From contig OX439042.1 in the NCBI GenBank assembly GCA_949317995.1, positions 14,549,174 through 14,613,173 of the forward strand: 64,000 bases of DNA, read 5' to 3'. Source of the DNA: Acholoe squamosa (lineage: Eukaryota > Annelida > Polychaeta > Phyllodocida > Polynoidae). Below the pieces are notes generated by a model. It was not told where the DNA came from and ran no database searches. It was given only the letters and a program-made list of their open reading frames with translations. Below, in pieces: positions 10,401 to 22,019 of the stretch (the first letter of the stretch is position 1; every line of letters starts with the position of its first letter). Both the position numbers and the translations under genes were made by a program.

Positions 10401-12525
10401 TACTCTGACTATTGGCAAAAGGGTTTCAAGGCATCTGCCATGTGTCAGGGGAGGCTGATGGTGTTTTTCAGGTTAATGCAAGGCTTGTTTTATGTCTTTG
10501 ACTGATTCAAATATAAAGACGGATATATATTCCAGGCCTCTAGCATCTGCCTGTAAGCCATATCTCATAGGAGTGATTGGAAGGAGTTTTACAAGGCGTA
10601 TTGTGTGGTCCTATGCCATATTTTACAAGCCGTAACCCAAGTTGTCCAATGCCTTTCCTATGCCTAGCGAAAATCTGTAACACCCCAAAATATGGCAGAT
10701 AATGGCCCTTCCTTCATGACCATAGTTTTCATTTTCAAAGTGCACTTAACTGAGTTGTTCAACATCCTCGTGGATCTCTGCTACTGTTGAAAGCAAAGCT
10801 CATACAGCTGTCTCCAACCTCTGACTGACTCACAGCCTTCCAACACACACACACTTACAGACTTTGCGGTGGAGTGAGTGTTTGAGCGGTCCACCTATGG
10901 TCAACCTTACAACTGCTTGTCTCTCGAAGACCGTCCAAACGTCTCATCTTTCTGACTATCCTAATTGTGCCTACAGTCAGTGCCCCTTGTTTGTGCTGTG
11001 TGCTCTTTAATTCACTGTTTACAGAATAAGAGATATGTACAATGGAGAGTGTTTGATTACTTTCAAAGTGGAAAAAAGCAGTGAATGTGTGGGAATGTGT
11101 CAGATTATGTAAATACTTGTGATCTTCACAGAAAAGTTGTATATCTTGCCTTGACTTGAGTGCATCACTGAACTTGATGATTATGATACATTGTGATGTG
11201 ACAGCTCCAGCTCAACATCTTTATTGCCTCATGTTCTTGTACTTGGATATATGTCATAAACAAGCTGGCATATATTGTCAATATCTACATGTACACTGTA
11301 GACCTTGAGATTTGTGAGATTTCTACCCTATACATTTTGTGATGTCAAAATAGAACGTCTGGCCTGCCCTAAAAGGTTTGTAAATTAGTATCTACGCATT
11401 AGTCAACCTTCACATAGTTAGCGACAGTTTATGACGGCAAGTTGATATCTATTATTGTTTAACGGCTATGAGTATACAATTCGCTAAATTGACCTAAGGG
11501 TTGCTTCATACTTCAATGAGGTTTCAAATCATACATACCCCCTTTTTTCCCCAGTAGCTTGATGACCTAGCCTTTAACTCTGAGTTAAGAACAGCAATCT
11601 TGTCTATGCAAGCTACAGCATCAAGACACAACAATCATAATCAGTTGATGTTGTCGCTGGTGACCATGTCTGATGGCACCAAATGGTGCATGTTTCTGTT
11701 TCAGCGACTCCAGAACAGTTTGATACATCAACATGGATTCTGATTGGTGCAGGCGTTTTGCTAGTCGTCCTCTGTATCTTCATGGCAGCCATCGGGATGC
11801 ACAAGCGGTCATTATATCAGGCACGACAAGAAAGACGCCGATCACGGAGTCAGTCAACTGCTGCTGGTCAAGAAGACGTGGGCCGTGATGTTGACCGTGT
11901 ACGTGCAGCATTTGCTGCTATCCTTCGTCGTCCCAGCCACCAGCGGGATGTTCGTGTGTCTCCTTTAGTTCCAGGCAATCTCCAGGCACCCCCACCATAC
12001 CAGCCCCCAAACATAAACCGCCCACCGTCACATCTAGGATTTGTGGCCCCCGCACAACCAGGTTACCACCCATGGATGGTGCGAAGACATGGTAGGCGCC
12101 ACCGCCGACACTCCAAACCTGGAGGTGGACATGATACCAATGCATCTCAGTTACCGCCTGAACCTCCACCTTATGAAGAGATTATAAAGGATCTAGAGCA
12201 GCGGGAATGGATCCTGGGGCCTGTGTTGGATGATGAGAAAATCGAGACTGTTAGTGAGGCAGTCCAATTTAACACCACAATGGGCATCCCTCCAAACATA
12301 CCTATGTCGCAGCCCCCTGCCGAAGTCTATGACTTGCCACCAAGTGACCAGCAAGCTGTGGCTAACTCACAGACTATACCACCAGGGTGTATCTCTGGGG
12401 ATTCCCCACAGTTTGTACATCAGTCACAGGTTGTCAATGGCATGACAGATTCCCCGGCCCGGAGACGAAGTACAGGACAAGATTCAGCTAGGTCTATTGA
12501 CAAAACAGTTCAAACTGAGAACTGA
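3563..12525 (+). CDS. Two-CUB-domain single-pass membrane protein (5' partial)
   Basis: Six exons: 3563-3693, 4292-4444, 7298-7418, 8783-8910, 10006-10176 and 11705-12525. Donors are GT, acceptors AG, and all phases join. The product is two extracellular CUB domains, a short linker, one membrane helix (WILIGAGVLLVVLCIFMAAI) and a cytoplasmic tail of about 245 residues rich in Arg, Pro and Gln. The tail has two PPxY motifs (APPPYQPP and PPPYEEI), which generally bind WW domains such as those of NEDD4-type ligases. The equivalent exons of the two CUBs begin and end in the same phase, so they arose by duplication. CUB domains bind protein or carbohydrate ligands, often with calcium. NETO receptors have two CUBs and one helix, but the LDLa module expected between CUB2 and the helix is not seen, so I do not assign NETO. 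The start codon and signal peptide lie outside the window or were missed. Confidence 0.85.
3934..4067. repeat. Foldback hairpin element
   Basis: The arms 3934-3980 and 4021-4067 are near-exact inverted copies containing TAATATTTTTGCATCGTATT, with a loop of about 40 bp. It looks like a small MITE inside intron 1 of the CUB gene. Confidence 0.7.
4435..4796 (+). repeat. Minisatellite spanning a splice donor (44-46 bp unit)
   Basis: Eight head-to-tail units begin inside the end of the CUB1 exon. Each contains a pyrimidine tract, the exon-end sequence CACCTGCAG and then the donor region. The first five copies keep CAG/GTGGG; the last three read CAGTTGGG and have lost the GT. The unit length is not a multiple of three and each unit has a stop, so the array is non-coding. 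Each unit holds both an acceptor-like (pyrimidines plus CAG) and a donor-like sequence. Confidence 0.9.
4800..4912. repeat. Hairpin repeat of the GCATCATG family
   Basis: The arms around CCAATGAAGAGCTGG and CCAGCTCTTCATTGG pair, flanked by TGCATCATG-type ends. Relatives lie at 51090-51310, 52930-53155 and 62725-62960, mostly inside introns. Confidence 0.65.
5594..6681. repeat. Five dispersed copies of a TGTCACGACAGATACC motif
   Basis: Copies start near 5594, 6055, 6515 and 6663 on the + strand, with one reversed copy at 6326-6343. The core is TGTCACGACAGATACCAAA. The even spread and the reversed copy suggest ends or internal repeats of transposon fragments in CUB intron 2. Confidence 0.6.
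5649..5939. mobile_element. Long foldback MITE
   Basis: The arms, about 120 bp each, run from AACATGGAAGATC inward and are nearly perfect inverted copies, sharing GACCACTTTAGGTCCTCAAG. They are built from repeated GACTTTAGGTCGTCAT-like steps. There is no coding capacity. Confidence 0.8.
7298..10176 (+). CDS. CUB domain 2, three exons
   Basis: Exon 7298-7418 carries the first cysteine (GCKETSRLIAF) and the SPNYPHSYYP motif. Exon 8783-8910 has the KCWQLES strand and the SCQSGDYVEARDG motif. Exon 10006-10176 gives RWCGDSY and ends in the FKGFRIRYSI strand. All four CUB cysteines are present. The donor at 10177 (CCCG/GTACTC) is not strong, but its phase 1 is exactly what the last exon at 11705 needs. 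Confidence 0.85.
7493..8334. mobile_element. 842-bp element with terminal inverted repeats
   Basis: The left end CTTGTTTCAATAGTGTC and the right end GACACTATTGAAACAAG are exact inverted copies; the match continues inward with two changes. The inside repeats GTACGACTGGG-like steps. No transposase is visible. It lies in the intron between the first two CUB2 exons. Confidence 0.7.
10177..10298 (+). other. Read-through extension giving an alternative hydrophobic C-terminus
   Basis: If the donor at 10177 is not used, the CUB2 frame stays open for 40 more codons to TGA. It encodes a strongly hydrophobic stretch (LSIILLALCLLTLLPFLPL) and a 16-residue polar end. This could be an alternative membrane anchor without the signalling tail. 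A classic GPI signal would end in the hydrophobic stretch, so a short-tailed transmembrane form is likelier, if it is used at all. Confidence 0.35.
11705..12525 (+). CDS. Transmembrane and cytoplasmic terminal exon of the CUB protein
   Basis: The acceptor GTTTCAG at 11698-11704 joins in phase 1. The exon begins with ATPEQFDTSTW and then a membrane helix of about 21 residues, followed by a basic stop-transfer segment (HKRSLYQARQERRRSRS). The tail has PPPYQPP and PPPYEEI, several SP/TP sites and an RRRST patch near the end. An upstream in-frame ATG at 11683 lies in the intron and is not taken as a start. Confidence 0.85.
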
Positions 12526-15430
12526 TTTTATAGCTAAATGAACATCAGATTGAATTTTGTTAATTGTAACAGCACCATCATCATAGGATTGTTTCTCTTG
12601 AGTGACCACAGTTAATGAATAATATCTTAGTGTTTTGTCCAAGACGGTTAACTCATGAAATCTATCAGCAGGATTATGATAGTTGTTTTGAAGAGAGCTT
12701 TCAGCCAAGAGAAAAAGAATGCTGCTAACCACACTACTGAACCATTAATTTACTCACGCAATTACAGCTGTGTATGGGCCAATAAGACATTTACATAACA
12801 AAAACCTAGACCAAAGAGATTTGGGTTATAGTTATGCTAGCACTTGTGTTGCTATAGGTCATACTGCTAAATACCCTTAGTTACCACCACGTGGACTGAT
12901 GCTATATTGATATATTATACAATTTGCCTTTTTGTGAGGATAATTATATATCCATGGACCTACTGCTACTGCTGATATGTGGTGTGCAGTCAATGTGAAT
13001 CAAGTTCAGTGCAATCTCTAAATTTTACTATTTGAGTGTGTATATCATGATATAGGACACATATGATGATTATGTCTTCATGCAGATGACTGGCATGTTC
13101 ACCATTCCTACATATACATGTAACAATAATTATATACATTCCATTTGTATGTTATTCAATAATGAGATTTATCATAAATCTGATATGACATAATACATCT
13201 ACATTTCCTATGCTCAGAAAAAAATAGTGAATCCCTAGAGTACACATTTATTTGAGCTGAGAAAGGCCATCATTATTGAGATTGATATAAGTGATTCACA
13301 TTATTGATTGATACACTCCGGAGGGATCAGGTGAGCTTAATGCTATACACATAATACTTACACACATAACTGGTGATTTACTTTTAAGCAATTGTTGGTT
13401 GATATGGGTTGATTGTCAACAGTGCTTCTACTTTAAGCTTGCCTTCCACCAACACTGATAGAGCAGTGATTTCTCAAAATAATATCAAAGTTTCAAATAT
13501 AGTTTTAGGCCTGAAGCACCTCAGATTATATGAGCTATTTAAAAAACAGAAATTATGACACATCTATCATATCAGACACAGGTTTCTAGTGGTTCCTGGG
13601 TCAGGTCGCCAGAAACCATCTCATTTGGTGGCTCTTTTTGGGTTTGGGTGGTTCTGTAACAAATTATCATGACCTAAGCTGGTATTCCATGATCCTGTTT
13701 CACCAGGCACAGGTAGGGCTACCATAAAAAACACAAATTCTTAACATTCCAAGGATTTTCTATGGAGTTATGGTCTCTCAATGTTGAAAAAGGGCCTGAA
13801 AATGGCACTTTTTACATTTACATACTTGCAACCAGTACCTAATCATTAGCAAAATAGGGTTAGAGTATCTTTAGTTGCTTTATTCCACAGTTAGCATTAC
13901 AATGAAGTTTTAACATGATGTGGATCAAATTTTTTCACCACACCCCTCTACTCATGGACTTTCACATTGTGTCCCGTCCAAGTGATTTATTTAAACCCAT
14001 GATATAGCTAACATGGAAAGTGGCTACAACTTTAATTTTACCACTTGTGGATAGAGGCATTTGGTAAAAAAAAATCCTGATGCCACCACTATTTGCCTTT
14101 GACTGAGGGCTAATCAAGTAAAATAATACAAATAAAACACTTGGACGGGACATGTCCCGTCCTAGTGTTTTATCCACAAAACTGAATTTGGCTGTTGTAT
14201 GCATGTAACTAATAGGATTGTCTTTAGATAGATAGTAGGCATGTCTTCTTCATCATTTGAGTAGTATATATTGGTGATTACTTCATTTTGTGGTATTGAG
14301 GTGTTTATTGTTTTCCTTGGACGGGACGTAATAGACCTTTTCTTTGAGAAGATGTAAAAGTTAAACCATTGACATGAAAGGTGTATAATGAGGTTTTGTA
14401 TGTATAGTATGCCTTGTTATTTAAAGAATTTGAAAGAGATTTAGTAATATCTTTGTGTATGTCAGATGGCTTAAAATCTGTGTAAAAATGATTAAATTAT
14501 TTTTTTCTAGATGACAAATACTGTGAAGAAAATGTGAAACCATATCATTTCATTAGACTCAAACAGAAGATACACATGTTTTGTGTATCTATGTAAGGTT
14601 TGGTGATGATTGGATCACTCTAAAGACCTAAGTGGTACCAGAGCCATGACTGAATGATGAAATTACAGTATTATTGTTTCCCCCTCCAAGTGTTTTATAG
14701 GGACATACTTCAAATCATGTTTTGAAAAACAGGTAAAATATATGCAAAAAGGGCACCTATTCCAGTAAATAGATGTATTGAAGATAATGTGTGGATGGGA
14801 AAGCATTATTGAGTTTATGAGGCCAATTTCTTTTTTTATTTTCATGAATTGCTTCAACCAAGTGGCCCAAATCTTCACCTGAATCTTAGAGATAACTGCT
14901 TTGGCAATTCACATATGAATCTTGAAGTTAATTTAGTGTTTGGAGGTATAACCTTAATGTTTCATTTATTTCTGACTTGGACGGGACATTTTCAAGTAAG
15001 GTATTTGTGGCGCATCAACAAAAACTGAACAGCTAGGAGTTCAAGAGTATTTTGATGATTTCTGAGTAGAGGAGATGTACTTTTATAAATGTAATAAAGT
15101 TTTAAAGAGTAATTCTTAATTTTGACATTCTTGTCCATCTGACCCGAAAATTAATGGTTCCTGGCGAATTGACCCTCCTATTGATAATCATAAGTCAGTT
15201 TTGGTGGAAGATGTGCTTAAGAACCAGTTTATGTGGTTTACAACACTTACAAGTTGTGGTTTTGGTGTGAGGTGTGGTTGTCTATGAATCTTGCCATGTC
15301 TACAAAATGAAAAGGCTTCAGACATTGCCAGTGCTGGCCTAATATTATATCACCTATTTCCTTGCGTTCATATTTCCTTTAACTGTTTGTTCATATTTTT
15401 GTATAATAAAAATACATGAACCAAATAATG
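12526..15430 (+). other. Probable 3' UTR of the CUB gene
   Basis: No gene follows the stop on this strand. AATAAA signals lie at 15093-15098 and 15405-15410, so a 3' UTR of 2.6-2.9 kb is possible. It contains five copies of the 12-bp sequence CTTGGACGGGAC or its complement between 13971 and 14987. The extent is inferred only from these signals. Confidence 0.4.
13971..14987. repeat. Cluster of GTCCCGTCCAAG inverted-repeat ends
   Basis: The motif occurs at 13971-13982 (inward), 14140-14151 (outward), 14154-14165 (inward, one change), 14316-14327 (outward) and 14976-14987 (outward). The first four pair as the ends of two small abutting elements of about 181 and 174 bp, the junction forming the palindrome GGACGGGACATGTCCCGTCC. 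Confidence 0.6.
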
Positions 15431-17509
15431 TTGCTGTTTTCAGTGAACTATGTTATCAATGGTAAGCATCCACCAGCAAATAAGATAGTATGGTATTTAG
15501 GTAGCGCCGAATCCCAAATATTTCATACATGGATATGAAAAAAATCCTCTACTAGGTACCTAAAAGTGGCAATTGTTATACTTTTTACCATGATATCACA
15601 CATATAAGATGCACCCCATGTAAAAGGCATACACACAGTTTGTGAATATTATATCAAAAGAAAATAAGATGGCATAACTTCTGTTCTGTTCTATGCATTT
15701 TCAAAATTCAAGAACCCATGGTAGCCTGAAGCTCCCTCAAACTCGCTTTTACCATTCTATGTGAGTGGGGAGGAATTTTAGATAGATTATCATCCCCTTT
15801 TATGAGCCTGTCCATCTCCGCATATACGGGGCGTTGCTATCAACTACAGTGCCAATCTGGCCCCAGCTCGACCACTAGCTTGAGTCATCTCTGGCGACCA
15901 GCATTTATGGGTAAAAGTAGTTCTGGTCGCTGGTTGCTGTAGTGGTAAAATGTAGGCAGGTACAATGCGTAGTAATATTCCCCAGAATGTGGGGACCCAC
16001 AATCCCCAAACACGAGAGAGGGAGTTCCCTGAATCCCGACTGGACAAGACTGCAACAGTGCCACTCACGATTGGGGGTTTGGCCTTCTTTTGATTGCCTA
16101 TAATGTCATAGATCGGACACTCACTGTTCATGTCCCTTGACCCATGGGGCACCTTACTTGTGGGGTTTTACACCTATAAACTATAGTAAGGATGGTAACC
16201 TTTTCAGACCTCAGGTGTGGCTTATAGCATTCTGCCAAAGTCAGGGTGCAGCATATGCACAGGAGCAGCCTATACAAGAAGGTTTACTGTATGAGAAGTA
16301 CCCAAGACAGCAAGAACAGAAGCATTCCTTCTCTTAATTGATCTGCAGCCACCTGTAGAAGCCTCGGCTATGTCTGCGCCAATGACCTGACCCTATGGGC
16401 CGCTATAAGACGCTCCTAATATGCAAGGTATTACGGTTGTACTGATTTCCTATGCAGAACACACAGGGGGCATGGCTCTGGAGAGTTCTGTTGTTTCATG
16501 TTTCTACTTATTGTACAAATGACAGAGACTGAGTACAGTATAGTTAGTGGTCTATGTAACCTTTCACTTCCATGCTAAAACTCACAAAGCTGAGAAAAGA
16601 TGCCTGCCAGGAAAATCCAGCTCATCCTTTCCCACTAAATGTCATACAATTACATACCAAATTTTTTTTTTTCTTTGACCCTTAAGCATAGATGAGTCAT
16701 GATTGTTTGGATATGTACATCATCTACCATCAGTGTGATTTACCCAGGTATCAGGCAGCAAAAAAGTAAAATTCAAGTCCACTCTGCTCTGACAAGTCCT
16801 TTCTGAAGGTGGAAGTGATCCATTTTCCCAATGCTCAGTGGCACGATAGGTTTGGTTTGATGTGGAGTCAGTGAGTGCAGAACCATGCAGGAGTTTACAT
16901 GGCTTAGGGGGTGGTCTGTTGTTTTATGGTGTTGCCTACTTATTGTAGCATTGACAAAGGCTGAAGGGTGCTGGTAGTAGCCTCTGTACCCGGTAACCTC
17001 GATGTGGCCTCAAATCAGCATGGTAAAGACGCACGTAATATTTCATGACAGATGCTGGAGGGCATTTGTCATAAATACTATGCAACATCATTGGGAGATT
17101 CACTCGACTTTGATAGGGATTGACTGATTTCCTTCCTTGGGGCTAGAATGTAAACCCCTCAGGTGCAATTCAGACACAATTTAAAATATCCTTGTATGAC
17201 TTGGGTAGAAGTTAATAAATTATAGTATCACTATGATAGGGCCTGTCTTTTGAGCAAACTAATTCAGCTTATCAATACTGTGTGAGTCATTGACATCAGT
17301 AATGTATACAACAGAAAAATGCTACTCACTTAAATCTCTGGGTTTTGTTTTAAATTGACATCTATCTTAATACCCTGCGTACCCAACAAGGACAGACCTC
17401 TAGTGCACCTGTACAAAGTTTGGGGTGTGCCTTATAGGTGACGATATCATACTATACTAAGGGCATATATAACACATAGAGGTGCACTAGGTGATTCTAG
17501 GGGCAGATA
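15431..17509. other. Intergenic DNA, no gene seen
   Basis: The open frames here are short and show no recognisable domain or splice-linked partner. A weak inverted repeat (ACCTCTAGTGCACCT and its complement) lies near 17397-17495. Confidence 0.5.
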
Positions 17510-17701
17510 AGAAGCACGAGGCCGTAGGTTCGCGCGACGGCCAGAATACCCTTAGAGCATATGCCAACGTGACAACTTGTGTCTCGCCGCGGTAAACAAT
17601 CCGTTCGCTACGCAGTCAACATGACGGACAAATATCGCTCGATTCGATTTTTATATTATCAATCTTGCCAAATATAGAAGTCAAATCATTGCAAATTAAA
17701 G
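17510..17701 (+). promoter_or_regulatory. CpG-rich patch and possible non-coding first exon of the NLR gene
   Basis: CpG dinucleotides are unusually dense at about 17510-17645, unlike the AT-rich surroundings. The stretch ends in a good donor, AAAG/GTAGGT, at 17701/17702. The first CARD exon at 21207 is preceded by TATAAG and may be an acceptor-joined exon, so a leader exon upstream is expected. The link between the two is inference. Confidence 0.3.
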
Positions 17702-18315
17702 GTAGGTCCTAGAATATAATGTCTACTTTCATCCTCTATACGCATTAAGGTCTTATTGCTATAGTTTTTTTATTATCGAATTAAATTGTTCACTGTCAAC
17801 TTGCTGTCATGTCGTCTCAATCCAAGTGTCAACATGGGTTCATTTATCGCATACTATTTGAACTTCAATATCCAGTCCTGGCACTGTAAAATCGTTCAAG
17901 AACGTGATATAACCTGCAATACCGCGCCCAGCTATTTACAGCACAGTGCTTTTATTTTTAGAAAACAGTAAGAATTTCTGTTCATACAAACCTTATGACT
18001 CTACACTAGATTGTCTCGTAGCCAGTACACGACAATGCACAGCATATTTACAATTGGGACTCAGAGTGTAAGACAGTATTACCCCCAAGCCCCAGCTGTG
18101 GTGTATAGACACTGCTTCAACGCAGGGTGTGCCTCATACCCCATGCTTGCCCTATATATGTATGTGACCGGGGTATGTGAGGTATTACGGTAACCGAAGC
18201 AGCTCGATACTGAACACTTAATTACAGAGTGAAGGTCATGGGGTCACTTAGTGTAAGGTCTGACAGGAATGGATAAGGGCATAAGTTAACATTTAGGATT
18301 TGGGGTTCAAGCAGG

Positions 18316-18406
18316 GTAGCCAACTCTCACGCCATTGGCTGTACTGTTTACAGCGCCACCCTCTACTGGAGTGTGTGCCAATGCGTGAGAGTTTGCAACC
18401 CTGGGT
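18316..18406. repeat. Foldback hairpin
   Basis: CCAACTCTCACGCCATTGGC and the complement GCCAATGCGTGAGAGTTTGC form imperfect arms around a loop of about 50 bp. Confidence 0.6.
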
Positions 18407-19127
18407 TCGAGTTTAGAGCCTACAAGCACTTGTGTTGTTGATAATAGGAGGGAAATGGGCTGATATGCAGAACCAAGGACTCCATAGGTGAAAGGAGAAC
18501 CCAGGTTAGGATTGGGGTTGGGCAAGTAGGGAAAGAAATATCAAAGCATTGTGAATGGCATATTCAGAATTGATATACTACGATAGTTGACAGTATGACA
18601 AATATTTGTTACAGTCCATTTCAATATTGTATGACAGGCCCATAACTAGCCCTCATCGCAGGGTGGTTCAATTTTGGATTAGGTGTAATGGTAATGGGCC
18701 ATTTGAGTCAAAGGTTAAGGTTAACTCTCTAAAATCCTTAATAATTGTCTGATTTATAAGCCGTAAAAACTGACATGTAGGGGGGGGGGTTAGTTCGAAC
18801 CAACAAACCCCACCCCTAGTTACGGGCCTGGTATGTTCCAATCACCAGGTGTCAGCACAGAGAAGGCTTAGACCCCTAACAGGTCTTGTGCTGTGGTTCC
18901 CCTGTGCCTCTGGCAGGATTCACACATACTACAGAACCTTCAGCCCAACAGCTTGGAATTATGAAAGTCGCCCAAGAGAATAATATGCACTAATGTGTCC
19001 ATCCTCCCCAGCCCATCTTTAACGGGGTCCAACGTCTTCAAGGTCCTCACACAGCACACTAACACACTTGTCCATGTCCAGAAATTGCCCACATGAGGTG
19101 CCATAGAAGCACCATAGAGCAAGTCGT

Positions 19128-19932
19128 GTCCAGGAGGTTAATTCAAAACATCCTGGGATCCCAACATCAGCGATCTTAGGAATTATTCTACCTTATCCTA
19201 TTAGGCGATCTTAAGATTAGACTGCATTCACATTTCCTAGCCAGCACTAAGAGCGCATTGATCTTAGCCTCAGCCCTCCTACACTATTCCAAGAAGTACT
19301 GACTGGTCACAGGGGTAAGAGTCCCAAAATAAAGGAATAGCTGTGCAGCCACTCTTCTTCACAACAGTGTTTATACCATCGTTCCCTGTCCCCATATGGG
19401 CTAACAAAAGAGCACGGCGTGCAGTTGACCACTGCACAGTATTCAAGAGTTGTTCCCATGAATGTATGATTTATGCTTGCCTATTAGAAGCATTGTGCCC
19501 CCCCCCAGGACAAAGAGAGAGAAGGGAAGAATTACCTTACAGTGCACTTTCTGGACAGGCCTGCAACCACTGCATTACATAGGGTAGACCAGCCAGGTCT
19601 TATGATATGTGCCTACACTAAGATCGCTGCGGTTGGGATCCCAGGATGTTTTGAATTAAGCTCCAGGAGTGTTCCCTGTAAGTGCTCTTGTTCTCAGGTG
19701 AAACCACTATGCAATTCTTTCACTAAGATCGCAGTGATCTTAGTGTTGGAAAAGGAATAGTGAAGTGATCCCAGGACATGCTATTCTTGACAGGCCTGCA
19801 ACCACTGCATTAGATAGGGTAGACTGGCCAGGTCTTATGCTATGTGCCTACACTAAGATCACTGGGGTTGCTGTCCCAGGATGTTTTGAATTAAGCTCCT
19901 GGAGCTTAATTCAAAACATCCTGGGATCCCAA
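19128..19932. repeat. Duplicated and inverted block
   Basis: A segment of about 115 bp beginning GACAGGCCTGCAACCACTG occurs at 19554-19670 and again at 19789-19903. Each copy ends in GGATGTTTTGAATTAAGCTCC. The second runs straight into its own inverted copy, making a long palindrome at about 19870-19932. A further inverted piece lies at 19134-19160. Confidence 0.75.
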
Positions 19933-21206
19933 CTGGTGCAGACATTAGGGACTACTAGTGTATGGTACTGTTATGGCCAAATCATTAGGTTCTCACTACG
20001 ATTTAAAGGACAGCAGTCATAGTGTGTTAAGAAATGGCCTCCTGGATAGACTCTGTCGGAGATGTGGCTCTGGTATACATACTGACACATGATTCTGACC
20101 TACATAATACTATAGACAGTGGGGAATACCTTGGATCGCCATACATGTAGCTATTCTACTGAAGGGTCCTAAAGGTAGGTTCTTGACGCAATTTGCAACA
20201 ATTTGTCCAATATGGGGATCTAAATGATCCATCGAATTCTCAATTGACAATAGAGACTCATTAAAGGGGCATGGATAAGATACACATATCGGATCTAGAC
20301 CACCTACCCTTACTGTAATTGTGAAGTCGCACTAGTATAGAGCTTGGTACAGTTATATAAGCTTGTACTTGTATAGAAAGGGGAGGATTTTAATCATGCT
20401 AAGGAATGTTAATTATTAAGGGTGTTACAGTGCTTGTTTGTAAAAAATAAAGTCCTAGCAAACAATCTGGCATGCCTGTTAGAGTATACGTTGAGCGATA
20501 CTTAGGCTTACTCTTATTTGAATTCAAATTCGTACTGTGTTTAATGATGAACTTGCTTTACAAAAATCTAATTTTGAAGGGAATTGAAGAGAAGAGAATA
20601 TAGATTACTGATTCGATTCTAGTCTACTCATACTTTATTTTAGAATTTAATTTCTCACAACACACAGTTTCCTGTTCGTCTGAAATCTGGTGGCTCAACA
20701 TTTCTAAGCACTATCGTGGATGTACAGTGTATCCATGCATATAGCATGGTTTTCTGGCTTGTATTAAAGTGGCATAGTCCAAAGATTGGGATTGAAAAAT
20801 CAATCCTCACAAAAATCAATCAGGATGCTCAAATAGGTTATACTTGCTTTGCTACCTCATTACTTCACTCTTATTCCCGAGAATTTAGCTTTAATTAAAA
20901 ATTATCAGATTTATACCAATTTTTACTGATTTTAACATGCACGCTATAATTCCATCCATAGGCTATTCACTGTTAAAATACCTACATGTAAGCATGTTGT
21001 ACACCCGTTCCTAGCTTGATATGGCTATATGAACAACATTTGATGGTTGGTTTACTATCCCCTAAATATAATGGTTTACATTGTTTGGAACCAAATTAGT
21101 TTGAAATTTGAAGAATATCGGACTTTGTCACTTCAACTAAATTGTTAGGTAAACTCTTAGGTAATTGTAGTATTCAGATCATCTTGAGATGTTTCCATTC
21201 TATAAG

Positions 21207-22019
21207 ATGGCAGAGTCAGAATCAGACCTGTTGTCAGATGAGACTGAGGACCTCCTTGTACAGCAGCGGCAAGAACTCATGGCAAAGATTAAACTGTCGC
21301 CATCATTTTGGGCACAGCTTGAGAGACATGAAGTCATCACACAATCAGATATCATTGGCATACAGGTAGGTCAGGCTACTTTTGTGGTAGTTTTATCACA
21401 CAAAAAAGCATTCATATAACACATGACATTATATTTCATATGGAGACATGAATAATTTCTTCTTGAAATTATTTTCATAGGGTTGATCTGAAGACATGCT
21501 TTATGAGTCTATACTGCCACATGATAGAGCAAGGTATTACCTCATATCATCCATCGAGATAAATAGACAAAGGCTCACGAGTGTTGGGTCTGACTGAGGG
21601 TTATCTCACTCGGTTTTGCCTCGTGAGATAACCCTCAGTCAGACTAAAAACTCGTGAACCTTTGTATCTATTTCATGTTATCTTAGTCAGAAATGACCAA
21701 AAATCATTTAAAATCAAATAAAAAGATGATTACCTGTCTTTCATAATTTCCTGTTGATAATTTCAACTATAAATTATGTATTAGCTCCAACCTAACTTAG
21801 AAAAGGGTCTATCCAATGGTATTTTTCATGCAGACCAGCAACGCTGATCCCCTTGCCCAGGTGTTTGAACTGGTAGAGCATTTAATCCAAGGAACCAAGG
21901 CACGATACCAAGGTTTCCTACGGGCACTTATAGACACCCATCAGAACCACATCGTCACTGATGTACTGAAGGAGCGTCGATATCAGCGCTCCCCAATTCC
22001 ACATGAAACACATACAGAG
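21207..22019 (+). CDS. CARD A (two exons)
   Basis: Exon 21207-21365 begins ATGGCAGAG in a good start context and encodes helices 1-3 (LVQQRQELMAKIKLSPSFW, LERHEVITQSDI). Exon 21834-22019 supplies the rest (VFELVEHLIQGTKARYQGFL, then HIVTDVLKE). The intron position is shared by the other three CARD copies, which supports the pairing. The donor at the end of exon 2 (GAG/GTCTGA) is weak; if unused, translation stops at 22025 and gives a free CARD protein. The first exon may be acceptor-joined, because the paralogous exon at 22171 starts at the same ATG directly after TTTAG. Confidence 0.7.

Larger units (their letters stand above)
17702..21206. other. Putative first intron, repeat-containing
   Basis: No coding exon is seen. 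A hairpin at 18316-18406 and a duplicated block at 19128-19932 are the only structures I can name. Confidence 0.4.

Noticed and set aside
11683-11704. ATG at 11683 as start of a separate tail protein
   Set aside because: It overlaps the branch/acceptor region of an exon that joins CUB2 in phase; no promoter signs.
3563-12525. Assignment of the CUB gene to NETO1/2
   Set aside because: No LDLa domain between CUB2 and the membrane helix, and the PPxY-rich tail is not a NETO mark.
15844-16152. Minus-strand open frame of 102 codons
   Set aside because: No recognisable domain, no splice partner and composition like the surrounding non-coding DNA.
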